The notes: generated by a model not told the origin, from the letters alone. Counted from the stretch's first letter, positions 1 through 9,100 are shown. The stretch: DNA of 64,000 bases from JAXLRU01 sp046330935 (GCA_046330935.1 JAXLRU010000008.1:1-64000), one strand, 5' to 3'. A program made the numbers and translations.

Positions 1-9
1 CTTTTTAGT

Positions 10-61
10 GGTTCAGGGTCTTTTCGTGCCTTCGGGTGCGGGGAGGCCCTGAACCCATTTT
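10..61 (+). terminator. Rho-independent terminator of a gene left of the window
   Basis: A 9-bp inverted repeat (GGTTCAGGG at 10-18 pairs with CCCTGAACC at 47-55) is followed on the plus strand by CATTTT. This is the usual layout of an intrinsic terminator, so a plus-strand gene probably ends just before position 1. A second hairpin follows (arms near 75-86 and 97-110). The 218 bases before cofE hold no gene that I can support. Confidence 0.55.
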
Positions 62-131
62 GGCACCCCGAACGCTCGCCAGGGGTTGAGGCGCCCACCC
101 CTATCGCGAGGGTGATCCTGTCTGCGTCGAG

Positions 132-179
132 CCCATGCCGTGCCGGCAATGCTTTTCGCCCACTGCCGGCACAGATGGG
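132..179 (-). terminator. Hairpin downstream of cofE
   Basis: GTGCCGGCA (140-148) pairs with TGCCGGCAC (164-172), and an outer CCCAT/ATGGG pair extends the stem. It lies about 40 bases past the cofE stop, so it may end the cofD-cofE transcript. There is no clear T tract on the minus strand, so the terminator role is inferred from position. Confidence 0.4.
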
Positions 180-218
180 TGGGCGGGCAACGTCGGGGTT
201 GCGCCTCGTCCCGGGACG

Positions 219-1292
219 TCAGTCCGCTGCGGGCGCCACCCGGACGACCGCTGCGCCGTCGGCGCCGACGTCATGAACCGCTTCGGCGCGATGTCCGTGT
301 GCCTGCAGGGCCGTGAGGAGTCGTTCCGTCGCCACGGCGAGGCGCGCCTCCCGATGCCGCTCGTCGAGCAAGCCACCCTGGTGTCGCAGGAGCGCCGCGC
401 CGTCGCCTGCGACCTCGGCGGCGATGCCCTCCAGAGACAGCCCTGCCTGTCGCGCGGGGCCCAGGGCCAAGTGCACGGACCGTTCGAGCGCGACGAGCCA
501 CGGAACCGGACCGGCGGGCGCGGCCGGCACCGACCCCGGTGCTGCTCCGAGCGCCTCCTCGACCGCCTCCAAAGTTCCGAGCCGGAACCAGTCGTGACGG
601 TCCTCCCTCGTGAGCACGGCCGCCCCCGGGCCGTCTTCGGCCCCCACGATCTCGGGACGTCCCCGCACCACGGCGACGGGCAAGCCCTCCACCTTGCCCT
701 TCACCAGGTCCGCCGCGGCCGCCAGCTCGTCGGCCAGGGCCCGGACGGTGACGTCGAGCACCCGCCCTTCGCGGTCGGTCCGCCCCCGCAGGTCGTCGAG
801 CACGTGGATCCCGGCGGCCCCCACCGCGGCGTCGGTCTGCCCCTCGCGCCAGGGACGGCCCAGGGTGTCGCTGAGCACCACGCCGAGGGGCACGCCCACG
901 AGAGCCATGAGCCCTGAGCGCAGGCGTCGTGCCGAGGCGTCGGGATCGAGGGGGAGCGGCAGCACCTGCCCGTCGGGCACGTTGGACGCATCGACCCCTG
1001 CGGCCGCCAGCACGGGGCCGCTGCGCGAGCGGGAGATCACCGTCAGCCCTCGCGGGGTCCTCCGGTGGGCCACGACGCGGACGGTCTCGCCGGCCACCGC
1101 CGACTCCCGGTCGGGGTAGTCGCCCAGGCGCCCCTCGGCCTTGGCCACGATCTTGCTGGAGACGACGACGACGTCGCCGGCCAGGAGGGGACGGTCGTAG
1201 GCCTGCGCGGCGTCGACGACGGCCTTGGCCAGATCATGTCCCGCGCGGATCTCGGGCAGGCCGGGCAGCGCCCAGATCCGAAGGTCGTTCAC
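219..1292 (-). CDS. cofE: Coenzyme F420-0:L-glutamate ligase, without a nitroreductase domain
   Basis: CofE (the N-terminal part of FbiB) adds gamma-linked glutamates to F420-0 in the cytoplasm, using GTP. The protein has 357 residues. Residues 1 to about 245 carry the CofE fold, with VVVSSKIVAKAEGR near the N-terminus, SDTLGRPWREGQTD in the middle and KGKVEGLPVAVVRG later. The C-terminal 110 residues are alanine-rich and helical and do not look like the FMN-binding nitroreductase domain of mycobacterial FbiB (about 448 residues). The start overlaps the cofD stop by 4 bases, so the two are translationally coupled. The family call is firm; the absence of the reductase half is judged by eye from length and composition. 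Confidence 0.9.
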   Translation of the reverse strand: MNDLRIWALPGLPEIRAGHDLAKAVVDAAQAYDRPLLAGDVVVVSSKIVAKAEGRLGDYPDRESAVAGETVRVVAHRRTPRGLTVISRSRSGPVLAAAGVDASNVPDGQVLPLPLDPDASARRLRSGLMALVGVPLGVVLSDTLGRPWREGQTDAAVGAAGIHVLDDLRGRTDREGRVLDVTVRALADELAAAADLVKGKVEGLPVAVVRGRPEIVGAEDGPGAAVLTREDRHDWFRLGTLEAVEEALGAAPGSVPAAPAGPVPWLVALERSVHLALGPARQAGLSLEGIAAEVAGDGAALLRHQGGLLDERHREARLAVATERLLTALQAHGHRAEAVHDVGADGAAVVRVAPAAD

Positions 1293-2392
1293 CGGGGTCC
1301 GCCGCTGTCGCGGGTCTCCGTGGCGGACGCGTCGGCGGCGGGGATTCCTCCGAGCTCCAGGGCGAGATCGAGGGCGGCACCTGCGATCGACGCTGCGGCG
1401 TCGGCGTCGTGCATCACCAGGGGCCGCGACCGGACGGCGAGACCGGTGGCGCGGGGGCGGGGGCGGCTCCAGGGCCCGCTGTAGGCGCCGGGGGCCGGCG
1501 CGTCCTCCGCGGCGACCAGCCAGCCGTCCAAGAGGTCGCTGTAGAGCCGTGCCACCGCCTCAGCGGTGCTGGGGACGCCGATCGCACGCAGGCAGGCGTC
1601 GGCCATTCCGCGCACCGGCGCGCCGGCGATGATCGGCGAGACGCCCACGACGGGGACGGGGACGTCCCTCAGGGCCTCGCGCAGCCCGGGCACCGCGAGG
1701 ATCGCGCCGATGGACACCACGGGATTGCTCGGGGGCAGGAGGACGACGTCGGCCGCGGCCAGCGCGTCGAGGACGCCGGGGGCGGGGCGGGCATCTGCCG
1801 CTCCCTCGACGACGAAACCCGTGGCGGGCAGGGCGGCGTGATGGCGCACCCACCATTCCTGGAAGTGCAGGCGCGTGACGTCGGGTGCCTCGACGTCGAC
1901 GTGCGTCTCGACCGGCTCGTCGCTCATGGGCAGCAGCCGCACGCCGGTGCGCCACCGCTGGCACAGCCTCTCCGTGACCTGGCTGAGGGTGTGGCCCTCC
2001 CGGAGGAGCTGCGTGCGCAGGAGGTGGGTCGCGAGGTCGCGGTCCCCGAGGGTGAACCACGCGACGTCGGCGCCGTGGGCCCGCAGCTCGTCGGTCACGG
2101 TGAACGTCTCGTCGGGGCGTCCCCAGCCCTGCTGCTCGTGGACGCCGCCGGCGAGGGTGTACATCACCGTGTCGAGGTCGGGACACACGCGCAGCCCGTG
2201 CAGCGTGATGTCGTCGGCGGTGTTCGCCACCACCGTCACGTCGTGGGCGGTGTCAGTGACGGCGAGGTGACGCAGCAGGCCGCGCAGGAACCGGGCGCCG
2301 CCGACGCCGCCGGACAGCGCGACGATGCGCAGGGGCCGGGCGCTCGACCCGGGAGCGGGCGCGGCGGGGCCGCCGGCAACGGTGGAGGGCAT
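1289..2392 (-). CDS. cofD: 2-phospho-L-lactate/phosphoenolpyruvate transferase of F420 synthesis
   Basis: CofD (FbiA in mycobacteria) transfers the activated three-carbon acid (enolpyruvyl- or lactyl-2-diphospho-5'-guanosine) onto the deazaflavin Fo, giving dehydro-F420-0 or F420-0. The protein has 367 residues. The diagnostic N-terminal motif RIVALSGGVGGARFLRGL is at about 22-39, followed by VVANTADD and later LLPPSNPVVSIGAI, all typical of the family. About 20 residues precede the motif, so a slightly later start is possible. The gene is first in a two-gene minus-strand operon with cofE and diverges from whiB2, the same arrangement as fbiA-fbiB beside whiB2 in mycobacteria. Confidence 0.93.
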   Translation of the reverse strand: MPSTVAGGPAAPAPGSSARPLRIVALSGGVGGARFLRGLLRHLAVTDTAHDVTVVANTADDITLHGLRVCPDLDTVMYTLAGGVHEQQGWGRPDETFTVTDELRAHGADVAWFTLGDRDLATHLLRTQLLREGHTLSQVTERLCQRWRTGVRLLPMSDEPVETHVDVEAPDVTRLHFQEWWVRHHAALPATGFVVEGAADARPAPGVLDALAAADVVLLPPSNPVVSIGAILAVPGLREALRDVPVPVVGVSPIIAGAPVRGMADACLRAIGVPSTAEAVARLYSDLLDGWLVAAEDAPAPGAYSGPWSRPRPRATGLAVRSRPLVMHDADAAASIAGAALDLALELGGIPAADASATETRDSGGPR

Positions 2393-2880
2393 GGTGCCGA
2401 TCCTGTCAGGCGCCCCGGCCCGGCCGCGCGGCGCCCGCTCGTCGCCTGCGGCGACCTCATCGCTGCGCTGCTGCGCGGGTCACGCGGTGTGAGCCGACCG
2501 CGGGTGCCGCAGCTCACCATCACGTCCTGTCACCTCTTGCCCGGGAACTCGCGGGAATTCCCAGGAGATGTGGTTTCGGAGCGCGACGGGGAGCACGGAA
2601 TTCCTCCAGATGTCGGCGTCGGAGGGGTTGGGGATAACACACCTCCGCTTGACGCCCCCTGTACGACACACGTGTAATTCCACTAGTGTCAGCGACGGCA
2701 ACACGGAACGTGGTTCCACGGACACGCACGGTGCACCTGGCGAGCGGAGACGCGAGCCGCACTCCGCCCGCGACGGTGGTGGTGCGCCGGCGAGGCGCCG
2801 GATCGGACGGCCGACGAGGTGCCGTCGCAGGCAGGGTGGGGAAACGCTCCCAGAGGGAGCCCGGGTCGAGGAGGCGCCAG
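2393..2880. other. Divergent regulatory region between cofD and whiB2
   Basis: This stretch of nearly 490 bases between two divergent genes contains no gene I can support. It includes a patch less GC-rich than its surroundings (about 2520-2700) with a candidate promoter for whiB2. Reading frames that extend WhiB2 upstream lack conserved character. A long untranslated leader is common for actinobacterial whiB genes. Confidence 0.5.
2649..2678 (+). promoter_or_regulatory. Candidate whiB2 promoter
   Basis: TTGACG (2649-2654) is followed after 18 bases by TGTAAT (2673-2678), a fair match to the housekeeping -35/-10 pair. The predicted start near 2685 would leave a leader of about 195 bases before the whiB2 start at 2881. 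The call is by eye only. Confidence 0.4.
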
Positions 2881-3156
2881 GTGCACGAGCTCATGGCGAT
2901 CGTGGGTGGCAACGACGAGCTGGACGAGCTGTCCGAGCGGCTGCTCTGGCAGGAACGCGCCCTGTGCGCGCAGACGGATCCGGAGGCCTTCTTCCCGGAG
3001 AAGGGCGGCTCGACCCGCGAGGCCAAGCGCGTCTGCCTCGGCTGCGACGTCCGGTCCGAGTGCCTGGAGTACGCACTCGAGAACGACGAGCGTTTCGGCA
3101 TCTGGGGCGGGCTGTCCGAGCGTGAGCGCCGCCGCCTCAAGCGGCACGCGGGCTGA
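2881..3156 (+). CDS. whiB2: WhiB-family iron-sulfur transcription factor, WhiB2/WhmD type
   Basis: WhiB proteins bind a 4Fe-4S cluster and control transcription, usually with the primary sigma factor. WhiB2 is linked to septation and cell division. From the GTG at 2881 the protein has 91 residues with the four cluster cysteines at 29, 52, 55 and 61, the GIWGGLSE turn at 73-80 and a basic tail RERRRLKRH. I chose this start because GAGGAGG (2868-2874) sits 6 bases before it. An in-frame start at 2686 would add a low-complexity Arg/Pro stretch that looks untranslated. Its place beside cofD/cofE matches whiB2 in mycobacteria. Confidence 0.92.
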   Translation: MHELMAIVGGNDELDELSERLLWQERALCAQTDPEAFFPEKGGSTREAKRVCLGCDVRSECLEYALENDERFGIWGGLSERERRRLKRHAG

Positions 3157-3255
3157 ACCCGCCTGCCGGAGGGTCCTCGCCCCCAGGGTGAGCGGATGTC
3201 CGGCGCGCCGGGCCGCTTGCGGGCCGCACCGCCGCCCGTCGTGCAGGATCGATGG

Positions 3256-6200
3256 GTGCACGTCACCGCCATCCTCCTGATCAGGGGCGGAGCCGACCGG
3301 GTGGCGAGGGTCGTGTCCTCGCTGCAGGACCAGACCCGCCGGCCCGACCGCGTCGTCGTCGTCGACACGACGCACGACCCCGAGGTGGGCGAGGGGCTGC
3401 GCGACCTGATCGGTCCCGAGGCGCACCTCACGTGGGCCGAACCCACCGCCAGCACTCATGCGGCCGTGCGCGCGGCCCTGGGCGCCTGCGGGTCCGCGCC
3501 GTCAGGGGGGGACGTCGACGGCGCGGGCGACGCCGAGGCGTCGCAGCGCGAGGACGAGTGGCTGTGGCTGCTCACCGACACCGGTGCCCCCTCCGCCACC
3601 GCGCTGGAGAGCCTCCTCGCCGAGGTCGAGACCTCCCCCTCCGTCTCCGTCGCCGGCTGCGCATCGGTCGCCTGGGACGACGACCAGCAACTGCTCGACG
3701 TCGGTACCTGCGCCACCCGGGGCGGGGCGCGCATCCGCGGGGTCGACCTGCGCGAGGTGCCCCAGGGCCAGTACGACGAGCGCCGCGACGTCTACGCCGT
3801 CCCCCTGCCCGGCATGCTCGTGCGGCGCAGCACCTACGAGGCCCTCGAGGGGTTCGACCCGGCCCTGCGCGGGGCCCGGGAGGACCTCGACCTCTGCCGC
3901 AGGGTGCACCTCGCCGGCGAGCGCGTCGTCGTGCTGCCGCAGGCCACCACCGCCCGGTTCCTCGCCCCGCCGCGCCAGCGCGCCCGGGCCGACCGGCACG
4001 ACGCCGTCCACCTGCGCCTCGTCGAGCCCGCGCTGGTGTGGTGGCTGCCGGTCCTCCTGTGGACGCTGCTGGCCGTCCCGCTGCGCGCGGCCTGGCGCAT
4101 GATCCTCAAGCAGCCCGGCCTCGCCGCCGAGGAGGCGCTCGGCGCGCTCGGCGCGCTCGCCTCGCCCGTCGACGTCGCCCGGGCGCGCCGCCGCCAACGC
4201 CGCGGGCGCCGCATGCGGCGGCGCCTGCTGGCCCCGCTGCGTCCGCGCGCCCGCCAGATCTGGTGGCAGCGCCGCGAGGACGTCACGGCCTACCGTTTCT
4301 GGTCCCAGGCGCTCGCCGACGTCGACGACCTGCCCCGGCTGCCCAGCCGGCGCGAGCCCGGGCTGCCCGTCACGTCGCTGACCGACGCCGAGGCCGAGGC
4401 CGACGTGGGCCTCGTCCCGGTGCGCATCCGGTCCCACCCGCCGCGGCTGGCGGGTCTGGCGGCCGTCGCCCTCGCCGCCGTGGCCGGCGTCCTGGCCACC
4501 CGCGACCTGCTGGCCCACCCCCGGGCGGCGCTCGCCGGTCCGGCGCTGCTGCCCGCCCCCGAGCGGCTCAGTGCCCTGTGGTCCTCCGCCGTCACCACGT
4601 GGCGGCCGGTCGGGCTCGGCCGCGCGGCCGCGGCGGACCCCTGGTCCCAGGTGCTCGCCCTGCTCAGCGTGCCTTTCGACGGCTCGCCGCGGCTGGCCGT
4701 CCTCGCCGTCCTCGTCCTGGCCGTGCCCGTGAGCGCCGCCACCGCGTGGGTGGCGTCCGGGGCGATCACCCGCTCCCGCCTCCTGCGGCCGTGGGCCGCC
4801 CTCGTCTGGGCCTCCTGCCCCGTCCTGCTCGCAGGGACGCGGCAGGGGCGGATCTCCCTGCTGGTCGCGCACGCCCTGCTGCCCCTGTTCGCGCTCAGCC
4901 TGGCCCGCGCCGTCGGCGTCCCCCGGTGGCGCGCCCCCCTGCAGGTCCCCTCGACCGGGGTGTCCACCGCACTGCTGGCCGCGGCCGCCGCACGGGACGC
5001 GCAGGCGCGCCGGCCCCGCGCCGACCTGACCGCCGCCTCCGCCGCGGCGCTGCTGTTCGTCGTCGTCGTGGCCTGCGCCCCCTGGAGCGCGGCCCCGCTC
5101 CTGGCCACCTCGGTGCTCGTGACGCTGGTCGGTCCCGTCGCGCTGCGGATGAACCGCCGCGGGCGCACCCGGGCCCGCTGGGTGATGGCCTGGGGTGGGG
5201 CGGTCGTCCTCGCCGCAGGCGCGCCCTGGTGGTGGCAGGTGGTCGCCCGGCCGCGCCTGCTCCTCGCCGATCCCGCCCAGGCGGACGCCGCGGCCACCGG
5301 CGCCGACGGTGGCGACCTCCCCGTGCCGGGCCTGCTCGACCGGGTCACCGGGGGGCAGGGTCGGCTCGTCGACCTGCTCGGCGGTCCCGACGGTGCCCCC
5401 GCACGCCGGCTCGCCGCGGTCCTCCCGGACGGCTGGGCCCCCCACGTGCCCGCGGTGCTGACCGGCGTCGTCGCCGCGTCGCTGGCCGTCACGCTCCTGC
5501 TGGCGCTCGCGGCCGTGGCCGTCGCCGGGCGTCGCCGGCCCGTCGCCGTCCTCGCGGGCGTGACGACGCTGCTCGGTGCCGCCACGTGGGTGGTCTCCCC
5601 GCACGTCGTCCTCGACCGCAGCGGCGCCGCCCCCGCCGGTGGCTGGGCCGGGGCCGGCCTGTCGCTGGTGCTCCTCGGTCTGCTCGTCGCCGCCCTGGTC
5701 GCCGCCGACGGTGTGCGCCTGCGGGTCCGCCGCCGCCGCGCCCGCTGGTTGCGGGGCGCCCTCGCGGTGGCGGCCTCCGGCGCGCTGCTCGCCGGGCCCG
5801 TGCTCACCCTCGCCGGCTGGGGCTGGACGGCCTCGGGTGAGGGCGTGCACGCGGTGCAGCCCGACGTCATGACCGTCGTCGGTGCCGCCGAGTCCGAAGG
5901 GCCGGCGGCCACGCGCACGCTGGTCCTGCAGGTGGACCGGGAGGTCCACTGGACGATCCTGCGCGCGCCGGGGCCGCGCCTCGCGCAACGCTCGAGCACC
6001 TGGGCACTGGAGGGCGGGGACCGGCGCGACGCCGGGGTGGTCACCCCGCTGCTGGGCAGACTGCTGTCCGACAACGGCGCCGACGCCCGGGACGACCTCG
6101 CGGCGCTGGCCGTCGGGACCGTCATGCTCCTGCCCCCGCTCGACCTCGCCGCCGCTGCCTCGCTGGACTCCACCCCGGGGCTGGTGCGGGTGGGGACCGA

Positions 6201-6891
6201 GGACGACCAGGTGCTGAGCTGGCGGGTCGACCTCGACGCGATGAAGGGCCCGACCCGGCCCACCCGCGCCTGGCTGCGCAGCGGAGCCGACGTCGTCGCC
6301 CTCACCCCCGGCTCGCGTCCCGACCGCTTCCGCGCCCGGCTCGATCCCGGCCCCGCCGGGCGCCGGCTCGTGCTCGCCGAGCACGCCGACCCGCAGTGGC
6401 GGGCATGGGTGGACGGACGCCGCCTGCCCGCGGGCACGTGGGACGGCTGGGCCCAGTCCTTCGAGGTGCCCGCGCAGGGCGGGAGCCTCGTGGTGCGCCA
6501 CGGCGACCCGCTCGCGCGGCGGCTGCACCAGCTGTCGTGGGCCGCACTCGTGCTCGCCGCGCTGGTCGCGGTGCCGATGCCCCGCCGTCGCCGCCCGCCC
6601 GCGCCCCCGCGCCCGTCGCGCCCCGTCGACCGCGCTCCCGACGAGCCGGGTCCGCGCATCCGCGCCGTGAGCGGGGTGGCCGAGGAGGAGGCGCTGGAGC
6701 GGTGGGCGACGGGCAGCTGGCCGGTCGTCGCCGAGGCCCCTCAGGCGCCGGACCCGGGCGAGGCGGGTGCACCCCCTGAGCGCGCGGACGTCGACGAGCA
6801 GGCGGTGCCCGCCGGGGCGCCCGTTCCCCTGTCCGAGGACGGCCTGGACCTCCGCCCCGGCCACAGCGACCACGAGAGGAGCGTGCGGTGA
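3256..6891 (+). CDS. Large membrane glycosyltransferase, family 2
   Basis: The protein has about 1211 residues. Residues 1-240 form a GT-A domain of family 2: VTAILLIRGGADRVARVVSSL at the start, LLTDTGAP near 104 in the place of the metal-binding acidic motif, and a later GFDPALRGAREDLDLCRRVH. Membrane segments begin near 257, and many more lie between about 400 and 930. A large, probably extracytoplasmic region (about 940-1085) follows, then a final membrane segment near 1090 and an acidic tail. It probably adds sugars to an envelope polymer; donor and acceptor are unknown. CAGGAT lies 6 bases before GTG 3256, suggesting a leaderless start; in-frame starts at 3196 and 3241 are alternatives. 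It overlaps the next gene by 4 bases. Confidence 0.85.
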   Translation: MHVTAILLIRGGADRVARVVSSLQDQTRRPDRVVVVDTTHDPEVGEGLRDLIGPEAHLTWAEPTASTHAAVRAALGACGSAPSGGDVDGAGDAEASQREDEWLWLLTDTGAPSATALESLLAEVETSPSVSVAGCASVAWDDDQQLLDVGTCATRGGARIRGVDLREVPQGQYDERRDVYAVPLPGMLVRRSTYEALEGFDPALRGAREDLDLCRRVHLAGERVVVLPQATTARFLAPPRQRARADRHDAVHLRLVEPALVWWLPVLLWTLLAVPLRAAWRMILKQPGLAAEEALGALGALASPVDVARARRRQRRGRRMRRRLLAPLRPRARQIWWQRREDVTAYRFWSQALADVDDLPRLPSRREPGLPVTSLTDAEAEADVGLVPVRIRSHPPRLAGLAAVALAAVAGVLATRDLLAHPRAALAGPALLPAPERLSALWSSAVTTWRPVGLGRAAAADPWSQVLALLSVPFDGSPRLAVLAVLVLAVPVSAATAWVASGAITRSRLLRPWAALVWASCPVLLAGTRQGRISLLVAHALLPLFALSLARAVGVPRWRAPLQVPSTGVSTALLAAAAARDAQARRPRADLTAASAAALLFVVVVACAPWSAAPLLATSVLVTLVGPVALRMNRRGRTRARWVMAWGGAVVLAAGAPWWWQVVARPRLLLADPAQADAAATGADGGDLPVPGLLDRVTGGQGRLVDLLGGPDGAPARRLAAVLPDGWAPHVPAVLTGVVAASLAVTLLLALAAVAVAGRRRPVAVLAGVTTLLGAATWVVSPHVVLDRSGAAPAGGWAGAGLSLVLLGLLVAALVAADGVRLRVRRRRARWLRGALAVAASGALLAGPVLTLAGWGWTASGEGVHAVQPDVMTVVGAAESEGPAATRTLVLQVDREVHWTILRAPGPRLAQRSSTWALEGGDRRDAGVVTPLLGRLLSDNGADARDDLAALAVGTVMLLPPLDLAAAASLDSTPGLVRVGTEDDQVLSWRVDLDAMKGPTRPTRAWLRSGADVVALTPGSRPDRFRARLDPGPAGRRLVLAEHADPQWRAWVDGRRLPAGTWDGWAQSFEVPAQGGSLVVRHGDPLARRLHQLSWAALVLAALVAVPMPRRRRPPAPPRPSRPVDRAPDEPGPRIRAVSGVAEEEALERWATGSWPVVAEAPQAPDPGEAGAPPERADVDEQAVPAGAPVPLSEDGLDLRPGHSDHERSVR

Positions 6892-8654
6892 GCGCCCCCA
6901 CCCACGCCCCCGACGCCGCGGGGGAGGACCAGCCCGGCGACGTCGCTCCTGCCGAGGTCGCCCTGCCCGCCGCGGCCCGGCGGCCGCAGCGTCGGCGCCG
7001 AGGGCGGCGCCTGCGCGGCCTCCTGTCGCTGGCCGGCCTGCTCCTGGGTGCGGCCGCGATCGTCGCGGGTGCCGTCGTGACCACGCCGCTGCCGCCTTCC
7101 CAGGGCCCGGCGGCGGCGTCCATGCCGCACCAGCGGGCAGGGGCGGCGCTGGTCTGCCCCGGCCCTTTGCGGGTGCCGTCGGCCGACGGTGCCACCCCGG
7201 TCTCCGGCGGCACGGTCCGGCTGAGCGCGCTCGCCTCCGCGTCGGTGGGCGCCGCCCAGCAGGACCCGCCCACGGTCACCGTCGGCCCCCTCGACGCCGA
7301 GAGCAGCGAGACGACCCCGGCCTGGGCCCGCGGCGAGCGGACGCTGCGGGCCGCCGCCGCCTCTTCCGCGCCCACGGGGCCTTCCCGCGTGCAGGCGGCG
7401 GGAGCGGCAGGAGCCACGCCGGCGGCGCTGCAGACCTCGGTGGGGGGCACGGGGCTCGCCCGCGGACTCTCCGCCCACGCCTGCCAGCCCGCGGTCAGCC
7501 GCGCCTGGCTCGTCGGCGGTGCGACCGTCGCCGGCCACGCCACCTACGTCGTGTTGAGCAACCCCGCCGCACGGCCCGCGCAGGTCCGCCTCCGCGTCCT
7601 CGGACCCGGCGGGGCGACCACCCTGCCCGACAGCGACATCGTCACGGTCGCCGCCGGGTCGCAGGAGGTGCGCAGCCTCGAGGCGCTCGCACCCGCCCTG
7701 GCCGCCACGGCCGTCGAGGTGACGGCGCTGACGGGCCGGGTCGGCGCCGTCGTGCACGACTCGGTGGTCCGTGGGGTGACCGCGGGCGGCGGCGACGACA
7801 TCGGCCCCGGCGCCACGCCCCGGCGCACCCAGGTGGTGCCCGGCGTCGTCGTGTCCACCGCCGACCGCAGCAGCTCGGACGACGACGGCGAAGGCGACGA
7901 CGGTGACTCCGGCGACTCCGATGGCTCCGGTGGCTCGTCCGACGACCGGGGGACGCCGGACGCCGAAACGCCCGGGGCCACCGTGATCCGGGTCGGGGTC
8001 GTGGGGTCGCGACCCGCCGCCGTCCGGATCCGGCTGCTCGGGCCGGAAGGCCCGCAGACCCTGCCCGGTGGCGCCGTCGCGGTGCCGGCGGGAGCCGTCC
8101 GCGACGTCGTCGTCCAGGGCGTGCCCGACGGCACCTACGCGGCTGTCGTCGAGGCCGACGTTCCCGTGATCGCAGGGGCCCTCTCCGGCCGCACCGCCGC
8201 AGGCGGGGCCCTCGCGGGGGAGTCCGCCGGCTACGGCAGCGACGTCGCACCCTCGGAGCTGTCCTGGTCCGCGGCCGCGACCGACCTGCCCGGCGGCTGG
8301 ACGCCGATCCCCGTCCCGCGCCAGGGCAGCGCCCGGTTGTCGGTGACCGCCCCCGCCCGCGGGGCGACCCTGCTGTACCGGGTCGTCGCCGAGGACGGTT
8401 CGCTGGGCCCCGAGCGCTCCGTCACGGTCCCCGCCGGGTCCACCGTCGACGTCGCGCAGGAGGAGGCCGTCGCGGGGCTGCTCGTGCGGGCCCAGGGGCG
8501 GCTCACCTCGGCGCTGGTGATCACCGACCGCGACGCCCGGGGACCGCTGCAGGCGGTCGTCCCCTACGTCGCCCAGCCCGCCGGGGGAGTGGCCGCCGAC
8601 CGGGCGCGGCCCGACCCCCTGGTGGGGCTGCTCGCCGCGCCGGGTTCGGACTAG
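6888..8654 (+). CDS. DUF5719-family secreted or membrane-anchored protein
   Basis: The 588-residue protein has a basic cytoplasmic N-terminus (PQRRRRGRRLRG), one membrane segment at about 42-64, then an extracytoplasmic part with VCPGP shortly after it. Residues 324-362 are an Asp/Ser/Gly-rich linker between two repeated beta-rich halves; both contain a xRVRLLGPxGxxTLPxxx-like strand (LRVLGPGGATTLPD and IRLLGPEGPQTLPG). It is known as a partner gene of the large GT2 in actinobacteria; the function is not established. GTG start within the GT2 stop (GTGA) implies coupled translation and perhaps a complex at the membrane. It overlaps the convergent gene downstream by 4 bases. Confidence 0.75.
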   Translation: MSAPTHAPDAAGEDQPGDVAPAEVALPAAARRPQRRRRGRRLRGLLSLAGLLLGAAAIVAGAVVTTPLPPSQGPAAASMPHQRAGAALVCPGPLRVPSADGATPVSGGTVRLSALASASVGAAQQDPPTVTVGPLDAESSETTPAWARGERTLRAAAASSAPTGPSRVQAAGAAGATPAALQTSVGGTGLARGLSAHACQPAVSRAWLVGGATVAGHATYVVLSNPAARPAQVRLRVLGPGGATTLPDSDIVTVAAGSQEVRSLEALAPALAATAVEVTALTGRVGAVVHDSVVRGVTAGGGDDIGPGATPRRTQVVPGVVVSTADRSSSDDDGEGDDGDSGDSDGSGGSSDDRGTPDAETPGATVIRVGVVGSRPAAVRIRLLGPEGPQTLPGGAVAVPAGAVRDVVVQGVPDGTYAAVVEADVPVIAGALSGRTAAGGALAGESAGYGSDVAPSELSWSAAATDLPGGWTPIPVPRQGSARLSVTAPARGATLLYRVVAEDGSLGPERSVTVPAGSTVDVAQEEAVAGLLVRAQGRLTSALVITDRDARGPLQAVVPYVAQPAGGVAADRARPDPLVGLLAAPGSD

Positions 8655-9100
8655 TCGGCGTCGTAGCCCGGGTCGACCTGCTCGGGGGCGAGGCCGAGCA
8701 GGTGGGCCACCTGCTCGACGACGACCTCGTGGATCAGCTCGGCGCGCTCGCGAGGCCCCGTCGCACGGGCCTCCACGGGACGGCGGTAGACGACGATGCG
8801 CGCGGGGTGCCGCCCGTCGCCGCCGAACAGACGTCCCAGGGGGACGACCTCGTCCTCCCACGGCGCCGGATCGCCGCCGGGCACGTCCTCGACCGCGAAC
8901 TCCACCTCGTCCAGGGCGCGCCCCAGCCGCTGCTCGACGTCCTCGACCGTGTCCAGCACCTGCTCGTCGAAGCGGGCCGAGCGGGAGCGCCACGCCGGCG
9001 CCTCGGGCGGGAGCAGGCTGCCCCGCAGGTCGCGCCCGTGCCGCTCACGGCGCCGGCCCCGGGGTCGGGGCGCGTCGGGTCCGGGCAGGGAGGCGGTCAC
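8651..9100 (-). CDS. Zincin-like metallopeptidase-family protein with degenerate active site
   Basis: The 149-residue cytoplasmic protein belongs to the small zincin-like family, like Mycobacterium Rv3259. The region expected to carry HExxH reads V128-E-Q-V-A-H133, so the first His is Val and the second is displaced by one position; a separate His-Glu pair is at 124-125. Catalysis is therefore doubtful. The N-terminal 30 residues are very rich in Arg. The gene is convergent with the DUF5719 gene and divergent from the DUF3499 gene, as in other actinobacteria. The family call rests on context plus the C-terminal LLGLAPEQVDPGYD pattern. Confidence 0.7.
   Translation of the reverse strand: MTASLPGPDAPRPRGRRRERHGRDLRGSLLPPEAPAWRSRSARFDEQVLDTVEDVEQRLGRALDEVEFAVEDVPGGDPAPWEDEVVPLGRLFGGDGRHPARIVVYRRPVEARATGPRERAELIHEVVVEQVAHLLGLAPEQVDPGYDAD

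Noticed and set aside
3502..6873. A very long open frame antisense to the GT2 gene (over 1100 codons)
   Set aside because: High GC leaves antisense frames open. The translation is Gly/Arg/His-rich with no conserved motif, and the plus-strand frame has clear GT2 features.
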